Below are positions 1 to 14,029 of a DNA stretch of 64,000 nucleotides, piece after piece. The notes beneath the pieces are model-generated. The model was not told the DNA's origin. It saw nothing but the letters and a program-made list of their open reading frames with translations, and did not search any database. The position numbers were made by a program, and so were the translations under genes. Each line of letters opens with the position of its first letter. The stretch's first letter is position 1. The stretch comes from Rhea pennata (Eukaryota; Chordata; Aves; Rheiformes; Rheidae): contig NC_084676.1 of NCBI RefSeq assembly GCF_028389875.1, positions 8,184,001 through 8,248,000 on the forward strand. The letters are read 5' to 3'.

Positions 1-3000
1 AATGCACTTATGGCACTTTTCCATTAAAGAAACAGACTCAACTGTTTTAGGACAAACAAGTGAACTAATTTACACTGTTATAAAACAAGACTCCACTAAA
101 CTCAGTGGACTATAATGGTATAAAATGGGCACAACAGAATATCAATTTGCTAAAGTGAGGTGTGTGTGAAGAAACAGTAATGGGAGGTGGATAGCAGAGC
201 ACAGCGACTAAAGAGGGTGCATTTGGGTCTGTGCGATGGACATTGAGGGGCTCCTACATGTGGCATCAGCAAGGAGGGTATAAGTTAGACTAGGGAGCTG
301 TTTCTACAGCTTGCATGGAAGTATTGTAAGCTGAAAAAGACTTCGTGTATTCTGTGTTTTGATGCATTAGTATTGCCAACAATCGTTATAATTGACCGAT
401 TTAAGAATTACAGTTGGATCTTGCCAAGTTCACAAGTCACAAAAGACTTCTATGACGTGAGACCGATATGCACATATTCTCTGGTGAAAACTAGAAGCAC
501 TGACTGTGGGATAAAACATTCCTATTTTACAGAATGAAATAGGAAAAGAAAATGTTTGGGGAGAGCTCTTTCCCACCATTGGTCTAGCTTTGTTTTTTTT
601 CCTCCTTCTCTAAACATCTTTCTTTTCCCGGTCTCTAATTCAACACAATTCTATCGCTTAGAGATGTTGTGTGGAGTCTGGTGAGTAAAAATGACCCAAC
701 ATATCTGAAACTGTTAATTAGCATTCAGCCTACAAAGTGAGTGGAGTTTTAGAATATTAATACATGCATTGCAATACTTTGGGCCTCTTCAGCATGACAA
801 GCTCTGCAAAAATTTACATCATATAACATCTGCTCATGAACTGTTATCTCATTTAAAAGGCATTTTGCTTCATAATCTAAGGTAGAGGTAACTGGCACCA
901 GGGTTTGTATGTTTTTTGAGTAAACATAAAGACTAATGGATGGAGTATTATTATGTAAAGACAGAATTGTTAAACACACTAATTAGATAGCATCTTACTA
1001 ACAGAATTAAACACAATGAATCTGTATATCTAGATTGCATGGTGTGGAAAATAGAGAATTCTTTTTCTATAGGCTAGAAACAGCATTTGTTGTGGCTTCT
1101 TACATTTAATGGTTTGGTTTTGATTATGAAAAGCTTTCTATGGATTGCAGTGACAATTGTGTTTTTGAAGGAATGTATTAGTATAAAATTATATGCTTAA
1201 TGATAACTGTAAAACATTGCAGTATTACTAAAAACAAATGCATTAACAAAGCAATAAATGTGTTTAATGTTCAGGGCGATTGTTACAGGTGGTTCATTTC
1301 TATAAAATCACATGTAACGTTTGTCTGTTTCTCTCGCCAAACTGGTGAACACTTTTTTTTTTCCCACTTCTACCTTTATTATTGAAATATTGCATCCTTT
1401 AAAACTACTTCTCTAGCCTTATCTTTGGAATGATTTTTGCAAGAGTGCAGTTAAGAGTATAAAACTGTATGACCCTGTCTGGGTCACTGCATCCTGCTAA
1501 GAAAGGAAAGCATTCAACAAGTGCCTAATTCAAAAGGGTCTATGGAAGATTTATTTCATATTGTACAGCACATATCAGAAGACTTGAAGGTGTATAGGAA
1601 AATGGCAAACCTCATTTCTGTAGTGTGCCATGGGAATGCAGAAGCATGGGTCAATAACTGTTCCTGAAATAATGAAGAGCGTTAAGTAAGATTCTCAGTC
1701 CTACAAAACAGTAGCCACAGATTACAGAAGAATGCAAAGAACTCCTTTTTCCCTTGGAAAAACCTGAACATCCCAAACTCGTCCCCAGTTCCTTGCCAGT
1801 CTAATCAGGAAATGTCCCTTCTGAGTTAAATATGGCTAATGGTTTAACAGTCAGTTGTCAGCACGAACTGCGTTCTAGTTATTTTAATAATGCTAAGTAA
1901 ATCTTAGCTAAGATTTGTAGGTATAATAACTGTGTAACAGGTTTAGACCTCTTAAAAATACAAGAGACTATTTTTTCCAAATCTCATTATAGCTCAGGTC
2001 ACTCTAGGAATATCTTGTGTAACTTAGAAGGAGGAAATTTATTTACTGTCTTAAGAAAAACAAGCAAACATTTCAGATATATTCAGGTATTATACATCCT
2101 AATGGACTGTAGCTGGAAAAGAAACTGTGGTTTCATTTGAAACACTATTAACATCTCATTATCACAGTAAGGTAGGAAATAGAGGAAGACAGGGCTCAGA
2201 GCCTGTGCCTACTTCCAAAAATGTAGTTCAGCTTTAACAGATGAAACAGAAAACTGCCAGAAATAACAGGAAGACCCTTGTGCTGTTCTTGAGTTTGCTA
2301 GCCTCGGAAAGGCAGGCTTGCTGTTGCTGTTAAAGGAGGAGCCATATTTGTGGCTTAGTAATTGCAGTATTGACTGCACACAATTTTAACTCTTTCTAGG
2401 AAGAACTGGCCAGCCAATTTCTGATATCTGCTATATGGACTTAAAGAAGGCACGATGAGATTGGAGTCACTGTTTATTCTGTGGGTAGTGGCTTATTTAG
2501 ATCTGTGTTGTAAGGGTGGTAATGGTTCCAGATTCATTCCCTGCATGTGCATAATCTGCATTTGAATATAGGCCTGCATCCAGATAATTTGCGCGTTTGG
2601 TCTTGAGAATAAATTCTGTTCTGTGCTGAAAACGCAGGAAGCCTTCTACTGCATTGTACAGCTATTCTATGCGTTTTTAATGTCTCTAGCTAATAAAATG
2701 GAATTAGAACACACTTCTGATACTCATCAGTTATGAGGAACAGGGAAATTTGGGGTTCTTAGGACCCTTTGTGTACATGAGCCGGTTCAGTTGAACCTTC
2801 GTATGAAGATGCACACCATTGCCCTATAGTTTCCTGTATGTTAGTCCATTTCTTTATGTGTGAGTGCTAATTCAAGTGTAGTCATATATGTTTATTAGTA
2901 GTATGACAGGAAATGAAATATACTCTGAGTAATTAGAAATTTAATTTGTCATAAAGACTTTAATGTTTGTCCTGATGGTCTATATTACCTAAGAATCTTT

Positions 3001-5802
3001 TTACCTTGCAAAATTCTTTTCTCATAATAATAAATTTTGTTCTCATGTGACTTTTTTGAGTCAGGCTACCTCAGCTTTATTCCTGCTAGCATCAATCTCA
3101 GTCCTCTCGATTTCTCAAATGATTTACATTTTAATAGTATATCTCTTACAGGACTATGTAAAATGGTATTTCTGCTTGGTCATCTTCTGTTTTATGTATT
3201 ACTGTGCAAGCCTGTCACTGTTCTGAGCATTTGCAAAGTCACCTCATTAATTTAGACCCTAGTGAATTTGCTTCACTATTCCTTTGTTATTTTGTATTCA
3301 ATGGCACACCTAGGTATATTCTTTGTAATTGAGTCAATATTTATGGTAAGGAAACAAATAGAAAAAAAACCCCAGGTATATGGATAAGGAACATACAAAT
3401 CCCAGGAGCAACTGGTGGCTGTTCAAATGTAAGTCAGTGTTTGGGTCACATCACAATATCTTTCTGATGATGACTTTGTGTGATTTGGGGCAGTACATAA
3501 GACAGATGTCTGAGGCAAGAATGTGGCTAGGTTCTTGCACGTGATCAAGTGATCTGAGATTTAGTGAGTAATTCTCTGTACAGTACTCTAAGGACATAGA
3601 ACCAAAGCAAAACAGTTTTCTGAAAAAAGGATGATAACTGAGAAAGGAAATACTTTAGGGATAGCACACCCCCTTGGTTTTGCCGGGATTGTTGTTAGCA
3701 TCTGTTACTACTCAAATTATATCTCTTTCTATGAGTGAAAAGAATGTGTGAAAGTCTGTTTTGTTTTTTTTTTAAGGAAACCTTTTTAGAGATGACTTTG
3801 CTTAATATCTGTGGTGCAGATCTTACTTTCTGCATTCCTCTCTCCTTTTCCTTTGTTTCTGACCTTTGAAAGAAGGTAGACTTTAATTTCTTTACAGTCT
3901 CTTCCGCTTTGTTGAATAGTATCCCTAAACATATTTCAAACTAGGGGATGAAAAACACATCCTCCATTCTTGAAAATGAAGGGGATGCAGAGGAGGCGAT
4001 CTATTTTGCTTTGGTAGTGCCATTTTTCTCATTCCTCCTGACTGAATCTTTCTGTTGAGATTGGTGAGGTAAACACTATTTTTCATATTTCCCTGCACAG
4101 CTTTATGAAAAACAGTCTAGACTAAGATATTAATCACAACTGAGCCCCTAAATGCACACATTTACTTGTGAGGCTATTGGTGAACTGTGTTATTGGTAAC
4201 CTGGGTAACTTTGCTACTTGAGATGTTCATTAATGAGTCTTAGGACCTTACCAGACTGCAACAGGAGGAAGTCTATTCCTGTTTTACTAGAAAAAAATTC
4301 TTCAAGAAAATGATCAGGTTAACTGTTTTATATGAACAAATATTTTCAATCTCCTTTAGCTTATTTTTGTTTTACAATTGTTTAGCAGTTGTTTAGCTAT
4401 TCTTTACCAATGGACTGTCCGGATCTTTACACATCAGCTGGTCTGATAGAAATACTCATTTTCTGAAGATTCTGAGTATGGGTCATAATAACCTTGGAAA
4501 AGCAATGCTGGTACTCTTCCTGGTTCTCCTCTGATCTCTTTGCACTCTGCCAACCTTGGTGCTCATAAATCTAGTAGACTCCAGGACCATATAAATAAAT
4601 AAAATTTGACAGCCTGTCGCCTAGAAGACACATGCTTATTTTTATTGTTTTGCCATGGTCTTCTGATTCTGCGTAAGGTTGACCTTGAGTTTGCAGGTGG
4701 CTTGGGAAGTTATTTACTGAGTATACCAGACTTAAAATGGATAATATGGAGTTTAAGGTGAACTAAATCCAGGTTTTGTATTGCTTCATGTAACAGGCTT
4801 TCCCACATCCTTTAAAAAAAGCTAGAGTTCTGGTTCATGCCAAAACTATCACTGCTTTTTAAAGACTGAATTTCAGGTTCTGTTCCACTGAACATAGTGC
4901 ATAATGGAGAAGGGAAGGACAAGGAGACCTTTCCTCTTTCTTTTTGCATTCTACACGAGAATGAATGTTTTTCTCTATCCAGGTTTAAATACAAACACCT
5001 AATCCAAGTTTTGGTAACTTTTGGTGGAAAATGATACTTGAAGAAGAAATTCTGTTACAGAAACTCGTTTCCAACAGAGCTAGTGCTTGACTAAGCTAAT
5101 TCTGACTGGCAATAACATGTAGCTAAATTTCAAACTAAGCTTGGTTAGGGACAAAGCGAAGAAGAAGGATGAGAGGGCCAGGGAGAATCACAGCTTGTCA
5201 CCTAGGAAAGCACAGTGGAGATGCTTCCCGTAGAGGGTGAATACGAGAAAGTGGGGAGTAGATAGCCAGATGGTTCTCTCTTCCTCTTACCTGCTTCGCC
5301 ATTCAGAAACATACAGCAAGTGAGTCTTTAGCAAAAAAAGAGGCTACTTTGACAGCTGTTCGTGCCTCAGGCAAATCTTTCTGAAGCCTCATTTCTAGCT
5401 ATACAAACAGAGCGGCTACCTGTATAAGCTTCACTTTCAGTTGACGAATCATAGAGTGCTATGGGAGGCAGCTTCTCCAGTTTGTTGCCTCTCCATTTTG
5501 CAGACTTGCCTTTATACTCCCTGGGAGTTATTTTATATAAGATGCCTGTCTGTTAACCAAACATTATGCACACTATATTTGGGTCTCTTCAGACTTGACT
5601 CCCTCTTTAGGACATGATGAATGAATACAGGAACCAGAAGCAGAAGAGGGGCTGTGGATAAACTTGTGGCTTTTGACAGGAGTTCCTTAGGTAGAAGGTC
5701 TCTACGTTTAGAAAAAGCCTTGGTAAAAGTCATATTTTGAAATAATTTTAGAAAGCTCATTGACAGCCAGTTTTTCTTTGACTCTGTTCTAGTCTTCAGG
5801 CA

Positions 5803-5834
5803 GAGCCTGTAACCAAGAGCCTGTAACCAAGAGC
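5803..5834. repeat. 14-bp tandem repeat, 2.3 copies
   Basis: The unit GAGCCTGTAACCAA occurs at 5803-5816 and 5817-5830, followed by a partial GAGC. Confidence 0.9.
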
Positions 5835-8800
5835 TCTTGACCCCTGATGCTGCTGTAATGGTACTCTCAAAACCTTAATTTGAGCATTTATTGTCACAAG
5901 AGTCCACTGAAGTTAATTATGGGGAGCTACTGTGTAAGACTGTCTTTTTTTCTCATTTTTGCATAACGTTTAATGGCCTTCTGGGACAGAAAGGTTATGA
6001 TGGCAAATTCAGGTCACTCCAATGACATAACAGCTATAAATTTAACTTTTGAGTTTTAATTTCAGCGGTGGGTTTTTGTTGGTATTTCACAGTAGCTAGA
6101 GGGTGAGTAAAGAGTTCTCATCCTCTGCCAGTTTGTTTGCCTTAATTTATGTTTGTTGAGATGAAAAGACAACATTTTAAATTAAAAAAAATACGGTGGC
6201 TTGGAATATCACACATGAATCACTCAGAAATAACCTAGTTTTGTAATAGTTTTTGTATACTAAGCTAGTATCTTTTCTTCTATCTCAAACTTTTACAGTG
6301 ATTGCTTTTCTAGAAAGAAGTTAGAGCTACGTGTGTATTGTGATCTATGATTTGTAGCACTCAGCCACTAAAATGTCAAATTTCTCATTTAGAAAAAGGC
6401 ATTCAAGTATGTTAAGTGCATTTTACACTGCTGTGGTATTACAGTTGGGTGATGAAAAAATTCAGCTGACACTGGCTGTGTGTGTTAGATTATCTCGTGA
6501 CAATTTTTGCTGCAGTTTTTGTTACAAACAAATGTCATGTATGTTCCACTGATGGGAAACTCCTATGACAGTGCCATCCATGGTGTTGGCTTCCAAGACC
6601 CTCAGTCCAATTTCTTTTGCAATAAGTATGATTTATATGTAACTATTCTTGGAGGTTATTTTCTATTTTCTAGTAAGAAAGTGAGAATGAGGAGAGCCAA
6701 TATACTTCGTGAAATTCAGTTTTAATGACTAAAACCCATGTATAGAAATGGAAATATGTCAGGTTCCGCATTGTAGCGGAATTTAGTAGTACGTCCTTTT
6801 AAAAACGAATATGTTCTGTACTTATATGTCAAGGAAGTTAAGATTGTGAAGGTGAGATGAATGAGGAGATTGGCCAGTGTGGGAGTGAAGAAGGATCATC
6901 TGTCTTATTGAATATACTTGATATACTGTTTCTTGTTACTTTGTAGTTTGACTTTCTCTCAGAGAGGGGTAGAGAGAGAGAGAAATTACTAATTATTTAG
7001 TAGGAGTAGGCTGATAGAGGAAAAAGTATAACCATTGGTCCTCTAAAAAGAAGAGGAGCTATTAGTGATTAAAGCTGTTACTTAGAAAGAAACTTAGTGA
7101 TTTAGGCCTCCACTGAAATCACTGTTTTGGCTCAGGTTCTCTGGAAGACTGAGAAATTAAGGGTTACAGCACATAAAAGTAGGTAGGAGGGGAAAGGGCT
7201 TCAGTAGGATATTTTTATAAATTGATTTTATTTTTATAAATTTGGGGCAGAATTGTAGACTGTAGACACAGTTTTCCAAATAATTCCTGTCTCTAACTTT
7301 GAATTAGAAGTCATAGAAGATTAGGTAAGGTTGCTCAATAAAGCTGTGATAAAATTTGTTGAAGTGTGTACATATACTTGCATTCCACCATGATGAAAAA
7401 TCTGACTGCAGCCACTGGAAAATAGATATGAAACCTAGAGGATAAGGCATATGGACCTGTGGATATAGTACTCTACAGCATTTTTATTGAGAAATATGTT
7501 GATTGAGTTGCCTTTAGGATAAAGCTGAAATCTATCTGGAGAATAGTTAAATCTACAAAGAATCCAGCTATGTGTAGGAGTCTATCCTCAGAGCTTATAG
7601 GTAGTAGCCTACAAGCTACTAAATTGCTCTCAACATAAAAATCTATTCATACTTCACATGTATGAGGAGTCAAAAATGATTTGGAAGATAAATTTATTGC
7701 TACAGTGCTATAAATATAAATGAAACAAACTGATTAAAATGGTACTTTCAGTGTTCATTCAGAAAGAAATAAAACTAAGAAAGAAATAACAGATGTTACT
7801 GGACAAGGATGCAGGATGCTGATGAATGACAATGTGTCAACATTCTGTTCTAACAAAGATGAAAAATACTGTTCAAATATTTGATTAATCATATTAGAAT
7901 ATACTGCTTTCTCCTTATCCGTTTGTAGATTGATAATTTACCAAAATAAAGAAGAAAAAGAATCTAAAATAGAAGCTTAGATTCTGAACACCTCTGGCAA
8001 AATCTGGAAGTAATAACAATGAGATACCATAGTAATTTACTGATTCTGAAGAATGTTTAGAAAAAATGCAAATAATGCTTTTGTTGGAAAGAAAAGCATT
8101 CTTTCTCTTGTTTTCAACAAAATACAGTTTTGTAATCAAAACTGCCCTTGAAATCCAAATCCAATCAAAGGCAAAACGAAAGAGATTACATCAATCTCAA
8201 CCTTCTGTTTTTCCCTTTTCACTAGTGCTTGGAGTGAAACTGAAATTACAAACAGGTTTCCACTGTAGGAATAAAGGTTGAGGTCTGATCTTGACCTGCA
8301 TTTTATAAATAACATCTGAATGTGATTATGAAAAAAAAAAAAATGAGTCTTCAGTCCCACTGCAGTCTGAGAGGACTTCATTTTCTGAAGCTTTTAGCTT
8401 CAGCTCATCTCACAATTGCTTTTGGCTCTATTCATGGACTAAGGAGTGTAAATGTCTGACTCTATATCCCGCTATATTACAATAAACTGAACTGTCTTTT
8501 AGAGGTATCCATTATCCCTATTGATTGGAGAAGCAGTCTTGAGGCTTGATGGCAAAAAAATAAGTGTGTTTAATCTCATCCTCAGCATTTTGTCCCTGAT
8601 TGGGGTGGGTGGGGAGTTACGTACAGATAGTTATTTCATTTTGTTTATAGTGTGAAATGAAAATGCTGGTGCCTGAGAAGAACCCTTAATCACACATGAT
8701 TTCTCTCATCTCAGAGCGCATCATCCCACAATGGCCAGGTAGCCTTAGGGATGAGTTACCTGAATGTAGCTGTTAATTGTAACAGATTGCAGCCTGCACA

Positions 8801-9764
8801 TTAGTTACAGAATGCTGAAAAAGAGGTAGTTCCAACAGTGTGGTGAATGAACTTAGAACAAGATGTTGATTAGTGTTACTTGTGGAGGCTATCATTCTGG
8901 AAATTCAGAAAGGCAGCTGAACAAACACTTAGTCTGTTACTTAGACAACCACCAAATAATCCTGGGTGGCATTTGTGAAAGTATTTGGCTATGATATTAG
9001 AGGGCTGTTCAGTCACTGCTGTAGGTATCACCAATACTATGGTATCACCAAGAGCACGTCCGTGAGGAGTAGAAGCATGCACTGGATAAGCCAGTCCATA
9101 ATGAAATGGGAAGGTTTGCAAATGCATTTGGAAGGTGATAAAGGTGTTACAACTAGGCCCAGTTCATCTTGCTACTCAAATATCAGCCCGTTATCAGCCA
9201 TACATGTAGAGAAACAGCAAACATACTTCCAGTACATTCATGACTCTAGTTCCTAGCTGGGATGTCTCACCCACACTGTGAGAGGCTCCTCTGGCAGCAA
9301 GGTAAGGGGTCTTTGCCCTCAGAACAGAACTGATGTCAGAGTACTTTTGGCTGCATTAGCCGTGTTCGCCCAGTATCCATCAGCCTAAGACATTCTGGTT
9401 TTCTAGTCCACACCTTCAGGGGCAGTGTATCAGGAAAGCTAGAAGCAGAACTTTAGCAAAAGAGCTATTTATAATGCAATTTTCACAAATAAGGGTTACA
9501 GAACTCAGGAAAATGCTTGAATTGGGTTAAACAATGCGATAAGTCCAATCTCATGCTCTTTATGAAAACCAGTCCTAGTGAACATCCTCAGTTAAGGAAA
9601 AGTTTTCATTCTCTCCAGTAAATTCTGCTGAAAAGTGATAATGGAAAAGCCTCTGCAATTTTTCTGCCACATGAATTTGATTCAAAAGGCAAGTGTAGGA
9701 ACATTTTTGAACTTAAATCTTCCCCTCTCTATTTAATTCTCAGTGTATGCTTCTGTTGGAGCTC

Positions 9765-9781
9765 TGTGTGTGTGTGTGTGT
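9765..9781. repeat. (TG)n short microsatellite
   Basis: Eight TG units followed by a T run. Confidence 0.9.
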
Positions 9782-12700
9782 TTTTTTCTTTTTCCAGTTC
9801 AGCATGGCAACATTTTTAGAATAGCAATAACTTCCTTGAGGAAAAAAACATTTTGACCTGGTTCTGCCACTCAGTGACTTGCAAAAGACACTGGCACTGT
9901 TTAAGCCCTAAGTCTTCTGTCATTAAGTATTCCCTATGCGACTGGAAAAAGTAGGAACTAAAGTCCACTATACAGGGATCTAAAATGGCCATTTAGCATA
10001 AACTGAATTTTACTAGTGACCTATGGAAATAGTATCGTGCTGCTGTTTGATAAAGTGACTAATAAAAAAAAGTCCTTTGCATCTTGAACTGTTTTACCTA
10101 GTAATGCTTGTCATTTTTGTTAAACATAGATATGTATATTCATCTATGGAGCCAATCACAATATGACAGAGCTGAGAGAACATTGCAAAGGGCAATGTGT
10201 GCCGGGCTGCCTAGCTGCCGTGTTGTGCTCTACACACAAAGCTAGTATTCTGTACCCTGGCTGTAATTAATACTGTTTTACAGCAGCTAAGAAGGAATTT
10301 AGTTTTATGACCCTAAATCAATCAGAGAATGGAAGTCAACTCACTCGCACATCATTACTTCATAAGACAAATGCATCACAAGCATTTTTGTGTTTTTTTT
10401 GTTGGAAACTATTTACAAGAGATATTTCAAAACTAAAGAAGTTGAACTGTCTTGCAAAAATGGTCGAAGATAAGCATTTCAGCCTCATTAATATGTTTCA
10501 CTTTAATCTTCCTGAAGTTGAACTTCATCAAAATGGATATATTTTTAAGCACTTGATCTACACAAAACCAGTAGTTTCATGAGCAGTATTTCTGATAGGC
10601 TCTGCTCTTCCCACCCTTTTTTAATGACTTGTCTGGATTTGCCTAACATAACTTCAGAGCAGTTCCTGTCAGGTTACAAATCTTTAGTGAGTATGTTGTG
10701 CTTTTGTCAATACCTTTTTGCTTTTAGCTCTCCCTATCTTTGTTTGATCATCTTCTGCTCTGCCACCTGTCTCAGCTGCTCTTGGGTGCTTAAAGCCTCA
10801 GCTCAGTTCTGGTGTTAACAAATATGCACTGTTTGTGAGCTATGCTGTTGCACTTTAGACAGCTTGTGAGCCTCCTGGGAAAATACGTTCCACACAGTAG
10901 ACTGGTAAAATACATTTATATGATGTGGGCATGGAATCATAATATGGGTGAATGAGAAGACATAATTATATCTAAAACTGATGTAAATACTATAAACTAC
11001 TCACTAGATGTTCTCATGAGATGTGGAATAGACATCAGTTGTCCAGGGTAACATCAACCTAAAAAGCAGAAAATCCACTCACTGAATTTTGGAGGCCGAC
11101 TGGAAACATTAATTCCACCCAGCTCTAATGTGAAAAAATTGGATTTGTGAAATTTGTGAAAATTAGATATGGCTATCACTCTGAGATCACTAAAGAACCA
11201 GGAAGTTCAAAAACAAAAAAAACCCTCTCCCCCCCCCGAGTTTTAAACAAATCCACAGTAACTCCCTCTTGTTAAAGTATGAATCAAGTTGAAACAGTTC
11301 ACTGCCTAGTAGAGGCGCTCTTTATCCCTCATGACTTTGTCTTCAGCAACAAACTTAAGCAACAAACTTCATGTAAACTGTCTTCGTTTTCCTTCCATTT
11401 TTCCTGCTCGTCTTGATTTCTTTCTCACCTGTCAGTATCTTTTGAGCTGTCATATGCTACATTCATTTTTTTTTTAATTCCATGTCCTATTCAGCTTCAG
11501 TCTTCTGAACTCTTCCACTAACTGTACAATTTCTAACCTTCTGAGTGTTCCTTCAGTAGCTGTAAAATGCCAAATAAAGGCTAAAGAAAGGTATCTACCA
11601 CTGATGTACTATATGCATTCTTCCTGAAATTGGAGATTTAAGAGGAAGATGATGATTAAGGAAAGAAAGGAGTACAAAGGAGTCACTCAACGTATTCCCT
11701 TCAGCCTTTGTTGTCTGGAAGTTCTGTTCAACTGCAGCAAAGCCAGCAGTGGCATCCTTGGCTGCCCGCAGAAGATCTGTGTGATCATCAAGGAATGGCG
11801 CTTTCCATTCTGGAGCCTCTCCCCTCCTTTTAGTCAGGCTCTGGAAACATATAATAAGGTGTAATTTGCCGTAGAAACCATTTTCATGATACTTGGCTGA
11901 CCTGCATTTAAAACATTTGCACTTGTCATTTTATATTTACTTTATTCCAGTAGCCTGAAAATAAGTATGTTAATACAGAATAGATGAGAGGTAGCACAAC
12001 ATGGAGAAAAATGCTCTGTTAGAAGATAACTAAAGGGTGGCTTTTGATAGTGATGATTTGTTACTTGTCTCAGACTTCTGGTCACAAGCACAGTAAGACA
12101 TGTATTGCTTAAATTTCAAAATTATATTTTTACATAAAATCACCCAGGGTAACTAGCATTGTAATCTCAGTGCTGCCTGCAGAATAGTTAGTAGACAGGG
12201 TTTCAGAAACAGCAAAAACTAAGGTACAAATCAAGCAAGGGAAAACTCCATCGCAAACTGAGAGCCCCTGAAAACAGAAGACTGATGTAGTTTATTGCTA
12301 GGTTAAGAAAGAAAAAGTTTCAAAACAAAATCAGGTTGCTTAAGGTGTGAGAAATTTTCGTGTTTCCTAACTGAGGAAAATAGAAAAGTAGATATTCTGA
12401 TAGAGCAGTTCTAAAAGGCTGCCTTCATGCTTGCTGATTAGTGTGTGTATACAGGTATGCTAGAATTTATTGAAATATATGACACTAAGGAAGGTAGCAC
12501 CTCTTATAAGTAGCATAAAGTCCCTCAGATTTGATCTTGAAGACCTGCAGTAATCCTCATGAAGGTTGTCTTAGATGTCCAGAAGTACATCTGCTTCTGA
12601 GTTTTAAGCTAGAAATTTAGCAAACACCCCAAATGTGGCTGAATGCACATGTAAAATCTCAATGGTGAGAACAGTCATCAGCAAGTGCCTGACTTGTAGT

Positions 12701-12913
12701 CTGCGTGATGTGCTTGCTGTTTTGAAATGTATTGAAATTTTGTGCTATAAGTATGTGCTTTTTTGCCTTTCCATGGTGTTGCGTGAAGACCTACGTTTAT
12801 CTGTTCTAGTGAGCAGTGCTGCAGTCTGATTATGTTCATTTAAGTGAATACGATGTGTGGTGGTTTGCAAGTGGCACGTATGTGTAAATATTGCTGCTAT
12901 TACCAAATCTTTT

Positions 12914-12942
12914 TGCTGTTTCTCAATCATTGAGAAACAGCA
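12914..12942. repeat. Perfect 14-bp inverted repeat, 1-nt spacer
   Basis: Left arm TGCTGTTTCTCAAT, one C, then the exact reverse complement. It would form a 14-bp stem as cruciform or RNA hairpin, though a real loop must open a few pairs. Confidence 0.93.
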
Positions 12943-13617
12943 TAAAATATATTCATAAAATATGCAATTACAGGCTCACCTACATAGTCAGCTGAACAGA
13001 AAGTACAGATTTCGATTGTAAAAGGCTCTATGTTGCCCTTTCAGTAGACTAATAGGCTCACTATAGGGATTTGTAGAATCTTGAGCACGACTTACTGTGC
13101 ACAGGTAGTTACTTGCCAAGCGCTTGTTTTCTGGAATGTTGTTAAATAATGACTGATCCCTTGGAGGAAATTGTCTGCTGTAAAAAGCCCTGACATAGTA
13201 ATGGATTATTAGAACTTTTTGGTGGGGAGTTACACTACTCAGAACAAGTGATAAGAGGTCTCTTTAAATGTGGCTGTTATATTTCTAAATTAATGTAATG
13301 CGGTCTAAAAATAATGGAGATTATAACAAAACAAACTCTGATTTGCCCTGGTCGTTCACTTCTCTCCATTTATGAAGATATATTTGCTAAAAATAATTTT
13401 TCAGAAAGCTGTATGTAAATTTTCTTGCTATTTTTGCATTTTAAAATTAGTGTTGAATGTCTGTTTGGTAAACAACAGGAACATATGTATATGTTCTTGT
13501 TTTATGAAGCAGTATCAGTGGACAATTTGCAAGGATACTTTCTAGGAACTAATCAACGTAATTTTTGTTACAACCACATCTAGACAGACAAGTACATTCC
13601 AAAAGATGCCAAAACAC

Positions 13618-13656
13618 TCTTAACACTATTATGCATCTTAACACTATTAAAATGCA
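13618..13656. repeat. 18-bp imperfect tandem repeat
   Basis: TCTTAACACTATTATGCA at 13618-13635 is repeated at 13636-13656 with three extra A bases inside. Confidence 0.85.
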
Positions 13657-14005
13657 TAATATTAATCCTTGCAGAGTGTTCATAAACAATTGGAAAATTA
13701 CATTCGATGCTCTGCTCTTATGGAACAATTTCTATTTTTGCTTTTGTCAGTGCTCTACGTATGTTAATATTATGGATTTGATAATCCATGCTTCTGATAG
13801 AATTGCAGTTTTCCCAGTTTATATTCTAGGAAATTGAATCACCACAAGGGCTGTTGTTTTACCTAAGTTCAGGCGAGAACTGCTTGCAAAGTCAGTCTTT
13901 AGGCTTCCAAAATTGAACTTTGCCTGCCTCACCTTCTGTGAAATAAGTAGTCTTCTATTTCTGCCATCAATAGTATTCCTTGACTTGTTTACATGGGAAT
14001 AAGAT

Positions 14006-14029
14006 TATTTTCCCCTTTTGGGGAAAATA
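14006..14029. repeat. 10-bp inverted repeat with TTTT loop
   Basis: TATTTTCCCC, four T, then GGGGAAAATA. A perfect stem with a tetraloop. Confidence 0.93.
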
